A stretch of 64,000 nucleotides of DNA from Streptobacillus moniliformis DSM 12112 (GCF_000024565.1 NC_013515.1:1346497-1410496), one strand, 5' to 3'; shown: positions 44,647-55,027, counted from the first letter of the stretch. Made by a program: numbers and translations. Notes: generated by a model not told the origin, from the letters alone.

Positions 44647-46629
44647 CTATATATCTAAGTTTCTTACATAATTTGCATGTTCTTCAATAAATTCTCTTCT
44701 AGGTTCTACTTTATCCCCCATTAATATTGAGAACATTTTATCTGCATATTGTGCATCTTCTAGTGTAACTTTTAATAAAGTTCTAACATCTGGATCCATA
44801 GTTGTTTCTTTTAATTGATCAGGATTCATCTCTCCAAGCCCTTTATATCTTTGCACATTATATTTATTTTTTCCACTATTATCTACACCTAATTTTTCAT
44901 CAAGTACCCTAGTTATACTCTTTAATTGTTCATCAGAATATGCATATTTAACTTGTTCTTTTTTCCCACTCTTAGTTGTAACCTTATATAACGGTGGTTG
45001 AGCTATGTATATATGCCCATTATTAATTAATTCTCTTAAATATCTATAGAAGAATGTAAGCATAAGTGTTCTAATATGAGCTCCATCAACATCGGCATCT
45101 GTCATTATTATTATCTTATGATATCTTAATTTTTCTATATCAAATCTATCACCAAATCCAGCACCAAAAGCTGTAATCATAGCTTTAATTTCTGAATTTT
45201 CTAATATCTTATGTTCATTAGCTTTCTCAACATTAAGTATCTTACCACGTAATGGAAGTATTGCTTGATATTCCTTAAATCTACCTTGTTTTGCAGATCC
45301 ACCAGCTGAATCTCCCTCTACTATAAATATTTCAGATTCTTCAGGATTCTTTGATTGACAGTCTGCAAGTTTACCTGGAAGACCACCTAAACTAAATTCA
45401 TTTTTCTTAGTTACAAGATCTCTTGCTCTTTTTGCAGCTTCCCTTGCCTGTTTAGATATAGCTATTTTATCTATAATAGTTTTACAATCTTTAGGATGGT
45501 CTTCTAAATACATCTTAAGTTTACTTCCAAACACTCCTGAAACTATACTTGTTGCCTCAGATGAACCAAGTTTTGCCTTAGTTTGTGATTCAAATTGTGG
45601 TTCAGGGAATTTTAAACTTAATACATAAACAAGTCCTTCTCTTACATCTTCTCCCTTAAATTCATTTTTACTGCTAGCCTCTCTAGCTAGATCATTAATA
45701 GTTCTAGTTAAAGCTGTTCTAAGACCAGAAACATGTGTTCCACCATCTGATGTATTAATATTATTAACAAAAGAATATTCTATAGTAGATTGCGAGTTCT
45801 TGTATATCATAGCTATCTCTACCTCTGAATATTTATCAGGTATAGGATTTCCCTCATCATCTACTTCTCCTTCTGTAAGCATTACCCTATCTTTCATATA
45901 TATTACATCTTCAATAATTTTATCTTCTCCTACAAGTTCTGTAACAAAATCAACTATACCACCTTCAAAGTAAAACACTTCTTCTTTAACTTTTTCTGGT
46001 TTTCTTGCATCTATTAATATTATCTTTATACCTTGATTTAAATATGCAAGTTCTTTAAGTCTTCTTTGAAGAATATCATAATCAAATTGTATAGTTTCAA
46101 AAATATCTGCATCTGGTTTAAATTTAATTGTCGTACCATGAGCTTTAGCTGGTGCTTTCCCTATTTCTAAAGCCTCTGTAATTGCATTTCCTTTTGAAAA
46201 TATTTGTCTAACAACCCTACCATCTCTTGTAACTGTTGCTTCTAATTTTTCAGACAATGCATTAACTACTGAAATACCAACCCCATGAAGCCCTCCTGAG
46301 AATTGATAGTTTGAATTATCAAATTTTCCTCCAGCATGAAGTACTGTCATTACTACCTCAAGTGTTGATTTACCTGATTTATGCATATCAGTGGGTATAC
46401 CCCTACCATTATCTATTATTTCTATTTCTGAATCTGGAAGCATTTTAACTGTAATAGTATCACATACTCCAGCAAGAGCTTCATCTATACTATTATCTAC
46501 TATTTCCCATACTAAGTGATGTAATCCTCTTGAAGAAGTTGTCCCTATGTACATTCCTGGTCTAACCCTTACGGCATCTAATCCCTCTAATACCGTAATG
46601 CTTTCCCCACCATAATTTTTCTCTGACAT
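44647..46629 (-). CDS. gyrB: DNA gyrase subunit B
   Basis: 660 residues, standard for the short bacterial form. The GHKL ATPase shows [21 protein letters not shown]-type DNGRGIP and GGLHGVG. The TOPRIM domain has [14 protein letters not shown] and [10 protein letters not shown], with the QRYKGLGEM segment near the end. It provides the ATPase and Mg site for strand breakage with GyrA. It is the first gene of the eight-gene block. GGAGG precedes the ATG. Confidence 0.97.
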   Translation of the reverse strand: MSEKNYGGESITVLEGLDAVRVRPGMYIGTTSSRGLHHLVWEIVDNSIDEALAGVCDTITVKMLPDSEIEIIDNGRGIPTDMHKSGKSTLEVVMTVLHAGGKFDNSNYQFSGGLHGVGISVVNALSEKLEATVTRDGRVVRQIFSKGNAITEALEIGKAPAKAHGTTIKFKPDADIFETIQFDYDILQRRLKELAYLNQGIKIILIDARKPEKVKEEVFYFEGGIVDFVTELVGEDKIIEDVIYMKDRVMLTEGEVDDEGNPIPDKYSEVEIAMIYKNSQSTIEYSFVNNINTSDGGTHVSGLRTALTRTINDLAREASSKNEFKGEDVREGLVYVLSLKFPEPQFESQTKAKLGSSEATSIVSGVFGSKLKMYLEDHPKDCKTIIDKIAISKQAREAAKRARDLVTKKNEFSLGGLPGKLADCQSKNPEESEIFIVEGDSAGGSAKQGRFKEYQAILPLRGKILNVEKANEHKILENSEIKAMITAFGAGFGDRFDIEKLRYHKIIIMTDADVDGAHIRTLMLTFFYRYLRELINNGHIYIAQPPLYKVTTKSGKKEQVKYAYSDEQLKSITRVLDEKLGVDNSGKNKYNVQRYKGLGEMNPDQLKETTMDPDVRTLLKVTLEDAQYADKMFSILMGDKVEPRREFIEEHANYVRNLDI

Positions 46630-46790
46630 AATTCCTCCATTTTAATATATTTTTTATTACTTAATTATATCATATTTTATTGATTTTTCCTAGCTTTTTA
46701 ATGAATTTATACCTTAATTTAACATATATTTTGATACTTATTATTGAATAAAAAATATTAAAATGTTAAAATGAATAAAGAGGTGATATT

Positions 46791-47339
46791 TTGAATAATA
46801 AACTAAGATTTTTTTTATCAATTATTATACTTGTAGGTACAATACTTTTGTTTAATAGATATATCACAAGTAAGGAAAATAATAGTATTGCCATAGAAAA
46901 TGTAAATAAGAAAATATTTAAAAATATGTTGCTTGATAATATTATAGAAGATTTTAATAAAAAATTTGGACCAACTAAATATGATGTAAGTAAATTTGTA
47001 AATAGAGAACTAGATTCTAATATATATTTTTATTCACAAATTTTTGGATATACTGAATCATATTTCATAATACAATACAATGATTTTGGGGTTACTCAAT
47101 TAGTTTTTAATTTCTCAAATGTTAAAAAAGAAAATTTAGAAGATATTACAGAAATAATTTCTTTACTAATACAAATATCTGATGGTGATATAGAAGAAGT
47201 TGAAGCTAAAACAATTATAGTTAATATGTTTAAAGAATTTGAGAAAAATAAGGATACAGTAACACTTGTATATGATAATAAGCTAATATATACTTTAAAT
47301 ATATTTAATAATAATAGTATAAAATTTAGTGTAAGATAA
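46791..47339 (+). CDS. small membrane-anchored protein, unknown function
   Basis: 182 residues from a TTG start with GAGGTGAT 6 nt upstream. A single hydrophobic segment at residues 4-21 anchors it, and the remaining mixed alpha/beta domain (Asn- and Lys-rich) faces the periplasm. No family is recognised. It has one apparent promoter (TTGAATAAA…TTAAAA) in the gyrB-upstream gap and shares a terminator with the convergent S4 gene. Confidence 0.6.
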   Translation: MNNKLRFFLSIIILVGTILLFNRYITSKENNSIAIENVNKKIFKNMLLDNIIEDFNKKFGPTKYDVSKFVNRELDSNIYFYSQIFGYTESYFIIQYNDFGVTQLVFNFSNVKKENLEDITEIISLLIQISDGDIEEVEAKTIIVNMFKEFEKNKDTVTLVYDNKLIYTLNIFNNNSIKFSVR

Positions 47340-47340
47340 T

Positions 47341-47366
47341 AAAAACACGAGGTTTCTCGTGTTTTT
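47341..47366. terminator. bidirectional terminator between 46791-47339 and rqcP
   Basis: AAAAACACGAG / CTCGTGTTTTT 11-bp stem with a GTTT loop and T runs in both directions. Confidence 0.9.
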
Positions 47367-47616
47367 ATTTAATCTCTTCTATTTTAATATATTTTTCTAT
47401 ATCTTCTTTTTTTAATGATTCAGGTGGTAACTTTAATACATTAACCACAAAATTTCTATTATAGAACCTTATATCTATTCTATCTCCATCTTTAACAGAA
47501 TACAGAGCTTTTTTTATATCTCCATTAACAGATACATTTCCAGAGTCGCATAATTCATTTGCAATAGTTCTTCTTTTAACTACTCTTGTAATTTTCAAAA
47601 ATTTATCAAGCCTCAT
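47365..47616 (-). CDS. rqcP: RqcP-like S4-domain RNA-binding protein
   Basis: 83 residues. MRLDKFLKITRVVKRRTIANE and SGNVSVNGDIKKAL are the S4 (RNA-binding) motif. Small one-domain S4 proteins of this length are RqcP/YabO, which act at stalled 50S-nascent chain complexes, or HslR, a heat-shock variant. The former fits a low-GC diderm better. The start overlaps the lipoprotein stop by 1 nt (TAATG), so they are coupled. Confidence 0.75.
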   Translation of the reverse strand: MRLDKFLKITRVVKRRTIANELCDSGNVSVNGDIKKALYSVKDGDRIDIRFYNRNFVVNVLKLPPESLKKEDIEKYIKIEEIK

Positions 47617-48236
47617 TATTTCACTTCTCTTTCTATGCTATTCATAACTCTTGCAGCTGCAAGTATATATGAATTAACATTAGTTTTTTTAATATTATCA
47701 TAGGCTTTAGCTAAAAATTCTCTAGCAGAGTATTTATACCCTTTACTTTCTAATTTTTGTATACTCTCTATTGTTTTTTTCTTAATTTGTTCTTCATTTT
47801 CTACTACCTGTTCAGCAATAAATTTAACTATTTGAATATCTGTATCATCAAACTTTATTGTGCTTTCAACTGGCTCAGCTGGTGCAGGCTTTTTAACTTC
47901 TACTTCATTTTTAGTATTAACATCACTACTTGATTTAATAATACTTGATTTTATTTCTTTTTCACTTTTTGCTGGTGTAACTGTTGAATTTTTTGGAACT
48001 TCTTTAACTTCTTGTTTCTTTTCTTCAACTTTAGTTTCAATTTCTTTTATTTTAATTTGTATCTTTTTATTTTCCTCTTCTTTTACTTCTTCTTTTTTTT
48101 CTTTAAGTTCTACATATTTAATATGATCATTTTGCGTAATTAAATTTTTTTCTTTTAAGTACTCATCTAATGTAGTACAAGAAATTACAGCAAATGATAA
48201 AAAAATATAGCTAAGATATTTTATCATTTTAATCAC
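47616..48236 (-). CDS. lipoprotein with Lys/Glu-rich spacer
   Basis: 206 residues. Signal peptide and lipobox (FAVISC). Residues about 40-125 are strongly charged (VKEEENKK, KEVPKNSTVTPAKSEKE), a flexible spacer. The helical C-terminal part (about 130-206, with EQVVENEEQIKKKTIESIQKLES) reads as a short helical domain. No family is recognised. It precedes rqcP with a 1-nt overlap and is divergent from the ylmH-like gene. Confidence 0.6.
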   Translation of the reverse strand: MIKMIKYLSYIFLSFAVISCTTLDEYLKEKNLITQNDHIKYVELKEKKEEVKEEENKKIQIKIKEIETKVEEKKQEVKEVPKNSTVTPAKSEKEIKSSIIKSSSDVNTKNEVEVKKPAPAEPVESTIKFDDTDIQIVKFIAEQVVENEEQIKKKTIESIQKLESKGYKYSAREFLAKAYDNIKKTNVNSYILAAARVMNSIEREVK

Positions 48237-48319
48237 CTCTAATATATTCTAACATATTTTACTTTACTTTTCAAAGTTTCATGATATAATTTAGAGATTA
48301 TTATATAAGGAGAATGTTT

Positions 48320-49057
48320 GTGTTAAATAAAGAAGAATTTTTAAAAAATTTAGGTAATAATGAAATAGCTATAAAAATTTTTAATTCACTTTCCATAGCT
48401 TTAGAATATCAAATAGGTGTTTGCAGCGATATATTTATCACTCCTAATATTTACAAGAAATTAAATAATAAATATGGCAATATCTATACATATATGGAAG
48501 GTTATGATAGAAAGCAAATTTGTTTTACTCCATATATTCCAGAATTTGATTATTCTGTAATCGAAATTAAGATAAATAATAGGTTTATAACCTACACACA
48601 TAAAGATTTTCTTGGAGCTATTATGGGATTAAATATTAAAAGAGAAATGATAGGAGATATATTTGTAGAAGATAATATAGCTTATGTATTAATTTCTAAT
48701 AAAGTACTAGACTTTGTGATGAATAATCTTAAATCTATAGGTAAAAATGATGCTATTATACAAATAAGTAAAAAATCAAATTTTTCATATACTTTTCAAG
48801 ATATTAAAATTAATATATGCTCTAATAGATTAGATAATTTCATAAGTGCTATTACTAATTTATCAAGAAATAAGGCTAATCAATTAATAGAATCAGGATT
48901 AGTTCAAATAGATTATGAGATATGTAAAGAGAAAGATAGAAAAATTTATCAAAATGATATATTAAGCATAAGAAAATATGGCAAATATTTAATATCTGAA
49001 GAACTAGAATATAGTAAAAAGGGTAAAAAAAGATGGATAATAAAAAAATATGATTAA
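48320..49057 (+). CDS. YlmH-family S4-domain RNA-binding protein
   Basis: 245 residues from GTG 48320; AAGGAG leaves a 7-nt spacing there, whereas ATG at 48314 would be only 2 nt from it. The C-terminal S4 domain is LDNFISAITNLSRNKANQLIESGLVQID. The N-terminal region matches YlmH (KIFNSLSIALEY…, FLGAIMGLNIKREMIGDI). YlmH-type proteins bind the ribosome and are linked to rescue of stalled subunits, similar to RqcP. It converges on secY. Confidence 0.8.
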   Translation: MLNKEEFLKNLGNNEIAIKIFNSLSIALEYQIGVCSDIFITPNIYKKLNNKYGNIYTYMEGYDRKQICFTPYIPEFDYSVIEIKINNRFITYTHKDFLGAIMGLNIKREMIGDIFVEDNIAYVLISNKVLDFVMNNLKSIGKNDAIIQISKKSNFSYTFQDIKINICSNRLDNFISAITNLSRNKANQLIESGLVQIDYEICKEKDRKIYQNDILSIRKYGKYLISEELEYSKKGKKRWIIKKYD

Positions 49058-49060
49058 AAA

Positions 49061-49086
49061 AAGAAGAAGATTTTTATCTTCTTCTT
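49061..49086 (-). terminator. terminator of the ribosomal operon, overlapping the secY 3' end
   Basis: AAGAAGAAGAT / ATCTTCTTCTT, followed by TTTTTTTAATC on the minus strand. The upstream arm is the secY codons for the terminal Arg residues and the stop. Confidence 0.75.
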
Positions 49087-50387
49087 CTAATATTATTAAA
49101 CCCTTTATATTTTTGTGTTGCCATGTGAGAATCAATATTTTGTATCAATTCTACTGCCACTCCAACTAATATTAGTAAACTCGTTCCACCTAACATCACT
49201 GGAATGTTTAATACATATCCAAACCATATATTTGGTAATATACCAAGTATAGCTAAGAATATTGCTGTACCGAATGTAATTCTTGTTGCAACATATTCTA
49301 AGAAATCAGATGTTTCTTTTCCTGCTCTTTTTAATGGTATACTTCCTCCACTTTGTTTTAAGCTATCTGCAATTTTTTCTGGATCAAATACTATAGCAGT
49401 ATAAAAGAATGAAAATAATACAATTAACACTGCTGTTGATATTAAATATGCCCATCCTTTTGGTCCAAATAAATTAAGTAAATATGCTTGTTTTGATTGA
49501 TCTTTAATAAGTGGTATTATAGCTGATGGTACAGCCATAATCATTGATGCAAAGATTATTGGCATTACTCCTGCTGTATTAATTTTAATAGGAAGATATG
49601 TTTTTCTTCCCACAACAGTAGCTTGACTATTTCCAACACCTCTGCTTGATTTACCAACATATTGTATAGGTATTCTTCTTTCTCCAAGTTGTATAAACAC
49701 CATTATTATTATAATTAATATAAATAAAATTAATGAACTGTATCCAAGTATAGTCCCTTTATCTACTGTAGTTAATTGAGATATTGTACTTCTAACTACC
49801 TGAGGTAAGTTAGAAACTATACCTAAGAAAATTAACATTGAAGTTCCATTTCCTATACCTTTTATAGATATTCTTTCAGATAACCACATTAAAAATGCAG
49901 TTCCACCTGTTATTAACACAACTGATGTTAATATAAATGTAGTTCCAGGATCTCTAACTAAATTATTAGATTGTAATATTAAAGCAAGTCCAGTAGATTG
50001 GAACAATGTAATAGCTATAGTTAAATATCTAGTCCATTGTGTAACTTTCTCCGCTTCTTTTCCACCTTCTTTTTGCATTTCTTCTATTTTAGGCCATAAA
50101 ACTCCTAAAATTTGAAATACTATAGAAGCATTAATATATGGTGTTATTCCCAATGAGAATATTGAGGCTCTTTGAACAGCTCCACCTGTAAATAGGTTTA
50201 AAAATTGAGCTAAAGTGCTGCCACCAGTAAAATCTCTAAATAATTCCATATTAATTCCTGGAACTGGTATATGTACACCAATTCTAGCAACTAAAAAACA
50301 CCCTAAAGTAAACAATACTCTTTTTCTAAGCTCACGTGTTCTTACTATAGCTTGAAATCTACCTACTATTGCTTCTTTAAATGTCAA
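49074..50387 (-). CDS. secY: preprotein translocase subunit SecY
   Basis: 437 residues from TTG 50387, which has AGAGGTGA 6 nt upstream; a GTG at 50396 overlaps that SD. Ten membrane helices are seen. GVHIPVPGIN opens the first plug region, LGITPYINASIVFQ is helix 2, and RRIPIQYVG is a cytosolic loop that meets SecA and the ribosome. It forms the SecYEG channel. It is the last gene of the operon, with its terminator inside its 3' end; the adk/map/infA genes found after secY in many bacteria are absent. Confidence 0.95.
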   Translation of the reverse strand: MTFKEAIVGRFQAIVRTRELRKRVLFTLGCFLVARIGVHIPVPGINMELFRDFTGGSTLAQFLNLFTGGAVQRASIFSLGITPYINASIVFQILGVLWPKIEEMQKEGGKEAEKVTQWTRYLTIAITLFQSTGLALILQSNNLVRDPGTTFILTSVVLITGGTAFLMWLSERISIKGIGNGTSMLIFLGIVSNLPQVVRSTISQLTTVDKGTILGYSSLILFILIIIIMVFIQLGERRIPIQYVGKSSRGVGNSQATVVGRKTYLPIKINTAGVMPIIFASMIMAVPSAIIPLIKDQSKQAYLLNLFGPKGWAYLISTAVLIVLFSFFYTAIVFDPEKIADSLKQSGGSIPLKRAGKETSDFLEYVATRITFGTAIFLAILGILPNIWFGYVLNIPVMLGGTSLLILVGVAVELIQNIDSHMATQKYKGFNNIRRRR

Positions 50388-50441
50388 AGAAATCACCTCT
50401 ATTCTATATTTTTATGTAAACAGGAAAAAAGTAAGTTAAAC

Positions 50442-50978
50442 TTACTCTCCCTTAACTTCTTTAGCATTCCCTGCTACATTTGCAAATGATTTGATTTCTA
50501 ATAATTCAACTGTTCCATTAAATTTTTCAATTGCTTCTTTAGCACCTTTAGATACTTTATGTGCTTTAATTTTTAAAGCTTTTTCTAATTCATAATTTCC
50601 AATAACTTTTAATAATGAAATGTAAACTCTTTCTCCATTTTCTTTAGTAATGAAGTCAGCATTTTTTACTACTCTTCTTTCTAATAATGTTTCTAAAGTT
50701 ACTTCTTCACCATCATTAAATTTATCTACTATATCTTTTAAATTAACTACTATCATGTCCTTTTGGAATGCAGAATTTGAGAATCCTTTTTTAGGAACTC
50801 TTCTGATTAAAGGCATTTGCCCTCCTTCAAACGAAGCTGGTACATATGTACCTGATCTTTGTTTTTGTCCATTATGACCTTTACCAGCAGTTTTACCCCA
50901 ACCAGTTCCATGTCCTCTACCGATTCTCTTTCTATCTCTTTTTGATCCTTCGGCAGGTCTTAATTCATTAAGATTCAT
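50442..50978 (-). CDS. rplO: 50S ribosomal protein L15
   Basis: 178 residues, about 30 more than common. The basic N-terminal region GRGHGTGWGKTAGKGHNGQ and GGQMPLIRRVPKKGF are L15 signatures. The extra residues lie in a 20-25 residue C-terminal tail after the KVELLE-like end. L15 helps assemble the 50S and binds 23S rRNA. Its SD (GAGGAGG) is in the last codons of rpmD. Confidence 0.95.
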   Translation of the reverse strand: MNLNELRPAEGSKRDRKRIGRGHGTGWGKTAGKGHNGQKQRSGTYVPASFEGGQMPLIRRVPKKGFSNSAFQKDMIVVNLKDIVDKFNDGEEVTLETLLERRVVKNADFITKENGERVYISLLKVIGNYELEKALKIKAHKVSKGAKEAIEKFNGTVELLEIKSFANVAGNAKEVKGE

Positions 50979-50982
50979 TGAT

Positions 50983-51162
50983 TTAAACCTCCTCTACTTT
51001 AACTAAATAAGAAACTAATTTAATTTTACCTTCTATATCAGCAGTCAAATTGTGTTCAACAGTTTGACCAATTTTTCTTAAACCTAAAGATTTAATTGTT
51101 GCGATATGGTTAGGCTTTCTTCCATTAATTCCTTTTACAAGTGTTATATTTACTTTAGTCAT
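50983..51162 (-). CDS. rpmD: 50S ribosomal protein L30
   Basis: 59 residues, too short for many gene lists but clear: [33 protein letters not shown], then a short C-terminal tail. The pattern KxxxxIGxxxxxxxTLxxLGL of L30 is partly seen as [17 protein letters not shown]. It sits between rpsE and rplO as in most bacteria. Confidence 0.92.
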   Translation of the reverse strand: MTKVNITLVKGINGRKPNHIATIKSLGLRKIGQTVEHNLTADIEGKIKLVSYLVKVEEV

Positions 51163-51180
51163 TAATCTATCCTCCTAGCC

Positions 51181-51678
51181 TTATCCTAAAATTTCCTCTA
51201 CAGTTTTTCCTCTAAGTTTAGCAACTTTTTCAATTGATCTTAATTTCTTTAAACCATCTAATGTAGCTCTTGCAACATTATCTTTGTTTTTAGATCCTCT
51301 AATTTTAGTTAGTACATCAGTAACACCTACTAATTCTAAAATTTCCCTAGTTGCTGACCCAGCTATAACCCCAGTCCCTTTTGATGCTGGTTTTAATAAA
51401 ACTGATGTAGCATTAAATTTACCAATTTGTTCATGTGGTAATGTTCCACCTTTTAATGAAACTGTTATCATGCTTTTTTTAGCACCTGCAATAGCTTTTC
51501 TAATTGCTTCAGGTACTCCATTTGCTTTTCCTAATCCTATTCCAACTTTTCCGTTTTCGTCTCCAACTGCTGCTAGTACTGAGAATGAAATTCTTCTTCC
51601 ACCTTTAACAGTTTTAGAAACTCTACTAATTCTTAAAAGTTTTTCTTTGTATTCGTTAGCTTTAACTTCTCTTGCCAA
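51181..51678 (-). CDS. rpsE: 30S ribosomal protein S5
   Basis: 165 residues. An N-terminal dsRNA-like domain ([32 protein letters not shown]), then [12 protein letters not shown]-type segment and the C-terminal RNA-binding fold. S5 shapes the decoding centre and mRNA entry tunnel. Start is GGAGG-led and 19 bp from rplR. Confidence 0.96.
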   Translation of the reverse strand: MAREVKANEYKEKLLRISRVSKTVKGGRRISFSVLAAVGDENGKVGIGLGKANGVPEAIRKAIAGAKKSMITVSLKGGTLPHEQIGKFNATSVLLKPASKGTGVIAGSATREILELVGVTDVLTKIRGSKNKDNVARATLDGLKKLRSIEKVAKLRGKTVEEILG

Positions 51679-51697
51679 AATAAATCCTCCTATCTTA

Positions 51698-52060
51698 TTA
51701 GAATTCTAATCCTGCTTCTCTTGCAGCGTCTGCTAATGCTTTTACTCTTCCAGTATAGATGTATCCACTTCTATCAAATACTACTTTAGTAATTCCAGCA
51801 GCTTTAGCTTTTTCAGCTATTCTTTTTCCTATTAATTTTGCAGCTTCTACATTTGAACCATGTTCAACTTTGTTTCCTTTTTCAATTGTTGAAGCTGACA
51901 CTAATGTTCTTCCTGTTGTATCATCTATTAATTGTGCGAAGATGTTAGTTAAACTTCTAAAAACAGTAAGTCTAGGTCTTTCAGGTGTTCCACTGATTTT
52001 AGCTCTTATACTTTTATGTTTTCTAACTCTTGCTAAGTTTCTATCTACTTTTTTAATCAT
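51698..52060 (-). CDS. rplR: 50S ribosomal protein L18
   Basis: 120 residues. [19 protein letters not shown] and [24 protein letters not shown] are characteristic. L18 binds 5S rRNA together with L5 and L25. The gene follows rplF with a 12-bp gap. Confidence 0.96.
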   Translation of the reverse strand: MIKKVDRNLARVRKHKSIRAKISGTPERPRLTVFRSLTNIFAQLIDDTTGRTLVSASTIEKGNKVEHGSNVEAAKLIGKRIAEKAKAAGITKVVFDRSGYIYTGRVKALADAAREAGLEF

Positions 52061-52072
52061 TTAAACTACCTC

Positions 52073-52606
52073 CTATCCTTTCTTACCTTCTTTTCTTCTT
52101 ATCTTCTCATCAGCATATTTAACCCCTTTACCTTTATATGGTTCTGGTGCTCTCTTAGCTCTTATATCTGATGCAACTTGACCAACTAATTGTTTGTCAA
52201 TTCCTTCTACAGTTAATTTAGTATTACCTTCTACAGTAAAAGTAATACCTTCAATTGGAGCTATATCAACTGGATGTGAATATCCTAAAGCCATTGTAAT
52301 TCCTTTACCTGCCGCAGCTACTCTGTATCCAACCCCAACTAATTCTAACTTAATTTTGAACCCTTCACTAACTCCAACAACCATATTATTAACATTTGCT
52401 CTTGTAGTTCCATGTAATGCTCTAATATTAGGTAAGTCATTAGGTCTTTCAAAAGTTATTTCATTATTTTCAATTTTTACTTTGATTTCCGAAGATAATT
52501 CTCTACTTAAAGTTCCTTTAGGTCCTTTTACTGTATAAACATTACCTTCATTTGTAATTTCTACACCGTTTGGTATAGTAATAGGTTTTTTACCTACTCT
52601 TGACAT
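52073..52606 (-). CDS. rplF: 50S ribosomal protein L6
   Basis: 177 residues. Two related domains: an N-terminal copy from SRVGKKPITIPNG and a C-terminal copy with PEPYKGKGVKYADE, the L6 end signature. It sits at the base of the L7/L12 stalk near the GTPase centre. Good SD (AGGAGG). Confidence 0.96.
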   Translation of the reverse strand: MSRVGKKPITIPNGVEITNEGNVYTVKGPKGTLSRELSSEIKVKIENNEITFERPNDLPNIRALHGTTRANVNNMVVGVSEGFKIKLELVGVGYRVAAAGKGITMALGYSHPVDIAPIEGITFTVEGNTKLTVEGIDKQLVGQVASDIRAKRAPEPYKGKGVKYADEKIRRKEGKKG

Positions 52607-52653
52607 TTTTTTCCTCCTTATATGCGTAAATTTCCAGAAGTGTTTAGGCTATA

Positions 52654-53049
52654 TTACCAAATGTAACAAAGAACCTCTCCACCAACACTTTGCTTTCTGC
52701 ATTCTTTATCAGTTAAAACACCTTTAGGTGTAGTAACGATAGCTATTCCTAAACCACCTAATACTTTTGGTAAGCTTTCTACTGAAGAGTATACTCTTCT
52801 TCCAGGTTTAGAAATTCTTTTTAATCCTTTTATAACTTGTTCACCATCAACAGTTTTTAAAGTTACAACTATATCTTTTATACTTCCTTCTTCTTTAATT
52901 TCGTATTCTGATATATATCCTTCATTTCTTAATATATTTGCGATACTTTCTTTTATTTTAGAAAATGGTATTGCAACTTTATCATGTTTTGCAATATTTG
53001 CATTTCTAATTCTTGTTAACATATCTGCAATAGGATCTGTTAAATGCAT
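52654..53049 (-). CDS. rpsH: 30S ribosomal protein S8
   Basis: 131 residues. [14 protein letters not shown] at the start, and [21 protein letters not shown] and a Tyr-Trp end are S8 marks. S8 binds helix 21 of 16S rRNA early in assembly, and in many bacteria represses the spc operon. Confidence 0.96.
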   Translation of the reverse strand: MHLTDPIADMLTRIRNANIAKHDKVAIPFSKIKESIANILRNEGYISEYEIKEEGSIKDIVVTLKTVDGEQVIKGLKRISKPGRRVYSSVESLPKVLGGLGIAIVTTPKGVLTDKECRKQSVGGEVLCYIW

Positions 53050-53069
53050 GTTTGTCCTCCTCTCAAATA

Positions 53070-53357
53070 TTACCAGCTTGATTTTTTGATTCCAGGTATA
53101 GCACCCTCACCAGCTAATTGTCTAAACATTACTCTTGATATTCCAAATTCTCTCATAAACCCTCTTGGTCTACCATTTACTTGACATCTATTTCTATGTC
53201 TTGTAGGTGATGCGTTACGAGGTAATTTAGATAATTCAATTAGTGCTTCTCTATCACCTTGTTTAGCTCTTGCTTTTAATTCAGCTCTTTTAGCTGCATA
53301 TTTATCTATAGTTTTTTCAATTTTTAGATTTTTTTGAACCATTGCTTTTTTAGCCAT
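53070..53357 (-). CDS. rpsN: 30S ribosomal protein S14, zinc-independent type
   Basis: 95 residues. [21 protein letters not shown] is the typical C-terminal block. Only one Cys is left in the region where zinc-type S14 has CxxC pairs, so this is the longer C-minus form. It binds the 30S head. SD GGAGG; 21 bp before rpsH. Confidence 0.95.
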   Translation of the reverse strand: MAKKAMVQKNLKIEKTIDKYAAKRAELKARAKQGDREALIELSKLPRNASPTRHRNRCQVNGRPRGFMREFGISRVMFRQLAGEGAIPGIKKSSW

Positions 53358-53378
53358 AAATTCTTTTGCACCTCCTTA

Positions 53379-53933
53379 TTATTTTGCAAATGGCATTCCA
53401 AATGCTCTTAATAATGCTCTTCCTTCTTCATCAGTTTTAGCAGTTGTTACGAATGTAATACCCATTCCTAACACTTTATCAACTTTATCAATTTCAATTT
53501 CTGGGAAGATAATTTGTTCTTTTAATCCTAAAGTATAATTACCTCTTCCATCAAATCCACGAGATGAAACTCCTTCAAAGTCTCTTACTCTTGGTAAAGT
53601 AACACTTACTAATCTATCTAAGAATTCATACATTTTTTCTTTTCTTAAAGTAACTTTTGCACCTATTAATTGACCTTCTCTTAATTTAAATCCAGCTTCA
53701 GATTTTCTAGCTTTTCTCGCAACTGGTTTTTGCCCTGTAATTTGTGCTAATTCTTTAATTGCTGTATCTATTAATTTAGGGTTATTTACTGCTTCTCCAA
53801 GACCCATATTAACTATTATTTTATCTAATTTAGGTACTTCCATAATGTTAGAAAGCCCTAATTCTTTCATTAATGCTGATACCATAGTTTCTTTGTATGC
53901 TTTTTGCAATCTAGGCATATATTTTGTAGACAT
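53379..53933 (-). CDS. rplE: 50S ribosomal protein L5
   Basis: 184 residues. [33 protein letters not shown] and [14 protein letters not shown] are family signatures. L5 binds 5S rRNA and contacts tRNA at the P site. SD AAGGAGG. Confidence 0.96.
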   Translation of the reverse strand: MSTKYMPRLQKAYKETMVSALMKELGLSNIMEVPKLDKIIVNMGLGEAVNNPKLIDTAIKELAQITGQKPVARKARKSEAGFKLREGQLIGAKVTLRKEKMYEFLDRLVSVTLPRVRDFEGVSSRGFDGRGNYTLGLKEQIIFPEIEIDKVDKVLGMGITFVTTAKTDEEGRALLRAFGMPFAK

Positions 53934-53950
53934 TTAGTATCCTCCTTCCC

Positions 53951-54334
53951 TTATATTTCTTGTCCTGATTTAACTGAAATTCTAACTTTTTTACCATCTT
54001 TAATTTCATATCTTACTCTTGTAGCACTTTTTACGCTCTCGTCCCATAACATTACTTTAGATGAGAAAATTGGTACTTCTCTTTCCACAATCTCACCTTG
54101 TGTGTTCATAGCATTAGGTTTTAAATGTTTTTTCTTAAGATTTACACCTTCAACTACTATTTTTCCAAGTTTAGGGAATACTTTTAAAACTTTTCCTATT
54201 TTACCTTTATCTCCCATTTGAGAAGATTTATTGCTTCTTTTGTCATTATTACTTCTTCCACTAATTACTACAACTGTATCTCCAGTTTTAACATGTAATT
54301 TTTTAGGAACTGATTTTATTTTAGATTTAATCAC
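53951..54334 (-). CDS. rplX: 50S ribosomal protein L24
   Basis: 127 residues from GTG 54334 with AAGGAGGAA 6 nt upstream. The longer frame to 54370 overlaps rplN and is rejected. KKLHVKTGDTVVVISG is the KOW-type start, and later GKVLKVFPKLGKIVVEGVNLKKKH is the L24 block. L24 initiates 50S folding near the 5' end of 23S rRNA. Confidence 0.93.
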   Translation of the reverse strand: MIKSKIKSVPKKLHVKTGDTVVVISGRSNNDKRSNKSSQMGDKGKIGKVLKVFPKLGKIVVEGVNLKKKHLKPNAMNTQGEIVEREVPIFSSKVMLWDESVKSATRVRYEIKDGKKVRISVKSGQEI

Positions 54335-54350
54335 AAAAAATTCCTCCTTC

Positions 54351-54719
54351 CTAAAGTACTTCTGGTGCAAGTGATACTATTTTCATAAAGTTTTTAGCTC
54401 TTAATTCTCTTGCAACAGGTCCAAAAATTCTTGTCCCTTTCATTTCCATTGATGCATTAAGGATAACTCCTGCATTATCATCAAATTTTATATATGAACC
54501 ATCTAATCTTTTAACTTCTTTTCTAGTTCTAACTATAACTGCTTTTACAACGTCCCCTTTTTTAACACTTCCATTAGGTATAGCTTCTTTAACAGATGCT
54601 ACAACAACGTCTCCTATTCTACCGAATCTTCTTCTTGATCCACCTAATACTCTAATAACCATGATTTTTTTAGCACCTGTATTATCAGCAACATTAAGTA
54701 TACTTTGTTGTTGAACCAT
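54351..54719 (-). CDS. rplN: 50S ribosomal protein L14
   Basis: 122 residues. [20 protein letters not shown] and the C-terminal [13 protein letters not shown] are the family pattern. It contacts L19 and the 30S in the subunit bridge. SD AGGAGG. The gene ends 17 bp before the corrected rplX start. Confidence 0.96.
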   Translation of the reverse strand: MVQQQSILNVADNTGAKKIMVIRVLGGSRRRFGRIGDVVVASVKEAIPNGSVKKGDVVKAVIVRTRKEVKRLDGSYIKFDDNAGVILNASMEMKGTRIFGPVARELRAKNFMKIVSLAPEVL

Positions 54720-54760
54720 TTAATAGTTCCTCCTCCCATTTAATAATAATATATATTAAA

Positions 54761-55015
54761 TTATTTTGCCTTTTCTAAGATAGTAACAACTCTCCAGTTT
54801 TTATCTTTACTTAAAGGTCTAGTTTCCATTATTCTAACTTTATCTCCTACACGACATTCATTTAACTCATCATGAGCCTTATATCTTTTAGAAGTTTTTA
54901 CTCTCTTTTTATATAATTTGTGCAGTTTCATCGTATTTTCAACAACTACTACTGTTTTATCCATTTTATCAGAAACTACGATTCCTTCTCTGACTTTTCT
55001 TTCGTTTCTTTCCAC
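54761..55015 (-). CDS. rpsQ: 30S ribosomal protein S17
   Basis: 84 residues. [15 protein letters not shown] and [21 protein letters not shown] are the S17 (OB fold) motif. It binds the 5' domain of 16S rRNA early in assembly. SD AGGAGG. Confidence 0.96.
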   Translation of the reverse strand: MERNERKVREGIVVSDKMDKTVVVVENTMKLHKLYKKRVKTSKRYKAHDELNECRVGDKVRIMETRPLSKDKNWRVVTILEKAK

Positions 55016-55027
55016 GTGAGAATCCTC

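Noticed and set aside
50387-50396. GTG at 50396 as the secY start
   Set aside because: This codon overlaps the AGAGGTGA Shine-Dalgarno; TTG at 50387 has normal spacing.
54335-54370. Upstream 12-codon extension of rplX
   Set aside because: It overlaps the end of rplN and contains the SD of the GTG start at 54334.
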